Source: Hypholoma sublateritium FD-334 SS-4 (taxonomy: Eukaryota; Basidiomycota; Agaricomycetes; Agaricales; Strophariaceae). Taken from it: a stretch of 64,000 nucleotides of DNA. Made by a program: the position numbers and the translations under genes. Numbering within the stretch: the first letter of the stretch is position 1; every line of letters begins with the position of its first letter. Below are positions 63,214-64,000 of this stretch, piece after piece. The notes under the pieces were generated by a model, which saw nothing but the letters and a program-made list of their open reading frames with translations, was not told where the DNA came from and ran no database searches. Where the stretch lies: positions 3,803 through 67,802 of the forward strand of contig KN817624.1 in assembly GCA_000827495.1 (NCBI GenBank), read 5' to 3'.

Positions 63214-64000
63214 CACCCAAGGTGGAATCACAATAATGGTGCGCCCGTAGTGTCCATTTCCCAGTTTCCCACTGAGCCAAAGACTCTGTACCCGTTTAGC
63301 GCATCCATCTGGTGGCGGTGCATGCGATATGCCACTGGAAAATGTCACTGATCCAGAGCGTGAAGAAATGTTTGTCCCTGTACATAGGCCCCCAACAAAG
63401 GAAGAAAAGGAAGAATGTTGGTATCCTTGACACGTTTCTTGGATCGTAGAACTTGAACATGATTGGATCAGTCTGATTCATCTCAGGAGCTGACCCAGGT
63501 CATCTTATCCTATGAGATTCAAATGAAAGATATCAAGCTAAGAACTCATGTAAGTGCAACCTTCCAACTAGTTGTCTCGGTGCCCATCCTCCTCCTTTTC
63601 TGACCCAGATGTACATGATTGCAACATCGCCGCATAGTTTCCAGGAAGTATGTATTGTGTATACTTCATTTATTTGGAAATATAACCCACTGACAGTCGC
63701 CATAGCTGACTATGGCTCAATCTCCGACTTCGCTCCCTCCACCCTTTGACTCAATATCATCACATCAAATACCACCGCAGCAATCACCCCGGGCGCAAAC
63801 AACGTATATACATTGACACAGGTGGCCGCTCGCACGCCGCAGGAGAGATTCGCCCGGCAGCGAAGCGATATCATGGTGAACAGCTGCCAAACGGCTGCAC
63901 TGGCGTCAGCGACACCGAGGCTCGTGTGTATTGCTAGATGGTCGCGTGCAATCCTCCTGTCGTTCTCGCCTTAGCGGCGGATTGAAAAGGTTGAACGTTG
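63214..64000. other. Window edge, possible partial gene
   Basis: An acceptor-like TTTAG at about 63,300 is followed by a good plus-strand frame HPSGGGACDMPLENVTDPER then EEMFVPVHRPPTKEEKEEC, ending at a GTATCC donor (about 63,419). No in-phase continuation was found, and the family is not recognised. A later frame, MAQSPTSLPPPFDSISSHQI (from about 63,714), is Pro/Ser-rich. A real gene may run off the right edge, but no model is offered. Confidence 0.25.

Overview
The window is nuclear DNA from a filamentous basidiomycete, most likely a wood-decaying Agaricomycete (white-rot, polypore-like). Three things support this: genes are split by many 45-70 bp GT-AG introns; five secreted class II (ligninolytic-type) haem peroxidase genes are present; and the other families are typical of mushroom-forming fungi (DUF6533 membrane protein, BTB/POZ proteins with spliced C-terminal domains, a TPR repeat fragment). 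No bacterial or viral operon structure is seen. A few N bases lie in repeats at 265-1137 and inside a transposon at 48622 and 48673.

Layout. 1-1850 is minisatellite and palindrome-rich repeat DNA, followed by a TPR-repeat gene fragment (1851-2915) and a small Cys-rich, metallothionein-like ORF (3251-3454). A ~1 kb GC/T-rich dispersed repeat (4218-5275) precedes peroxidase 1 (6670-8389, +). Next come a BTB gene (8837-9989, +), a basidiomycete-type gene of unknown function (10365-12804, +), a second BTB gene (13086-14502, +), the cohesin gene SMC3 (14956-19231, -) and a BTB pseudogene (19718-20888, -). Peroxidase 2 (23289-25050, +), a DUF6533 membrane-protein gene (25543-27418, -), poorly resolved minus-strand gene remnants (27796-31000) and peroxidase 3 (32125-33758, +) follow. 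A second, inverted copy of the dispersed repeat (34105-35047) leads into a GC-rich gene for a ~2,050-residue low-complexity protein with membrane segments at both ends (35579-41895, -). Peroxidase 4 (44000-45713, -) lies in an inverted segmental duplication of the peroxidase 1 locus. After a transposon-bearing gene desert (46.6-52.5 kb) comes peroxidase 5 (52632-54348, +). The right end is ordinary housekeeping DNA: the exosome nuclease RRP6 (55127-58132, +), an MFS drug/proton-antiporter-type transporter (59522-61971, +), a DUF202 membrane protein (62426-63213, +) and the edge of another possible gene.

Main theme: a dispersed family of five secreted peroxidases. Exons, signal peptides, haem and calcium ligands are intact in all five. 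All lack the oxidisable Trp of lignin/versatile peroxidases and one of the three acidic Mn ligands of manganese peroxidases, so they look like generic or atypical class II enzymes. They form two subgroups (1/4/5 and 2/3) by sequence and intron positions. The surroundings (segmental duplication, inserted elements, TIR transposon, dispersed repeats, decayed BTB copies) suggest a dynamic accessory region wedged between conserved genes (SMC3, RRP6). I see no sign of an entirely new molecular system. The strongest unusual points are the peroxidase active-site pattern, the inverted duplication with a datable insertion, and the undescribed dispersed repeat.
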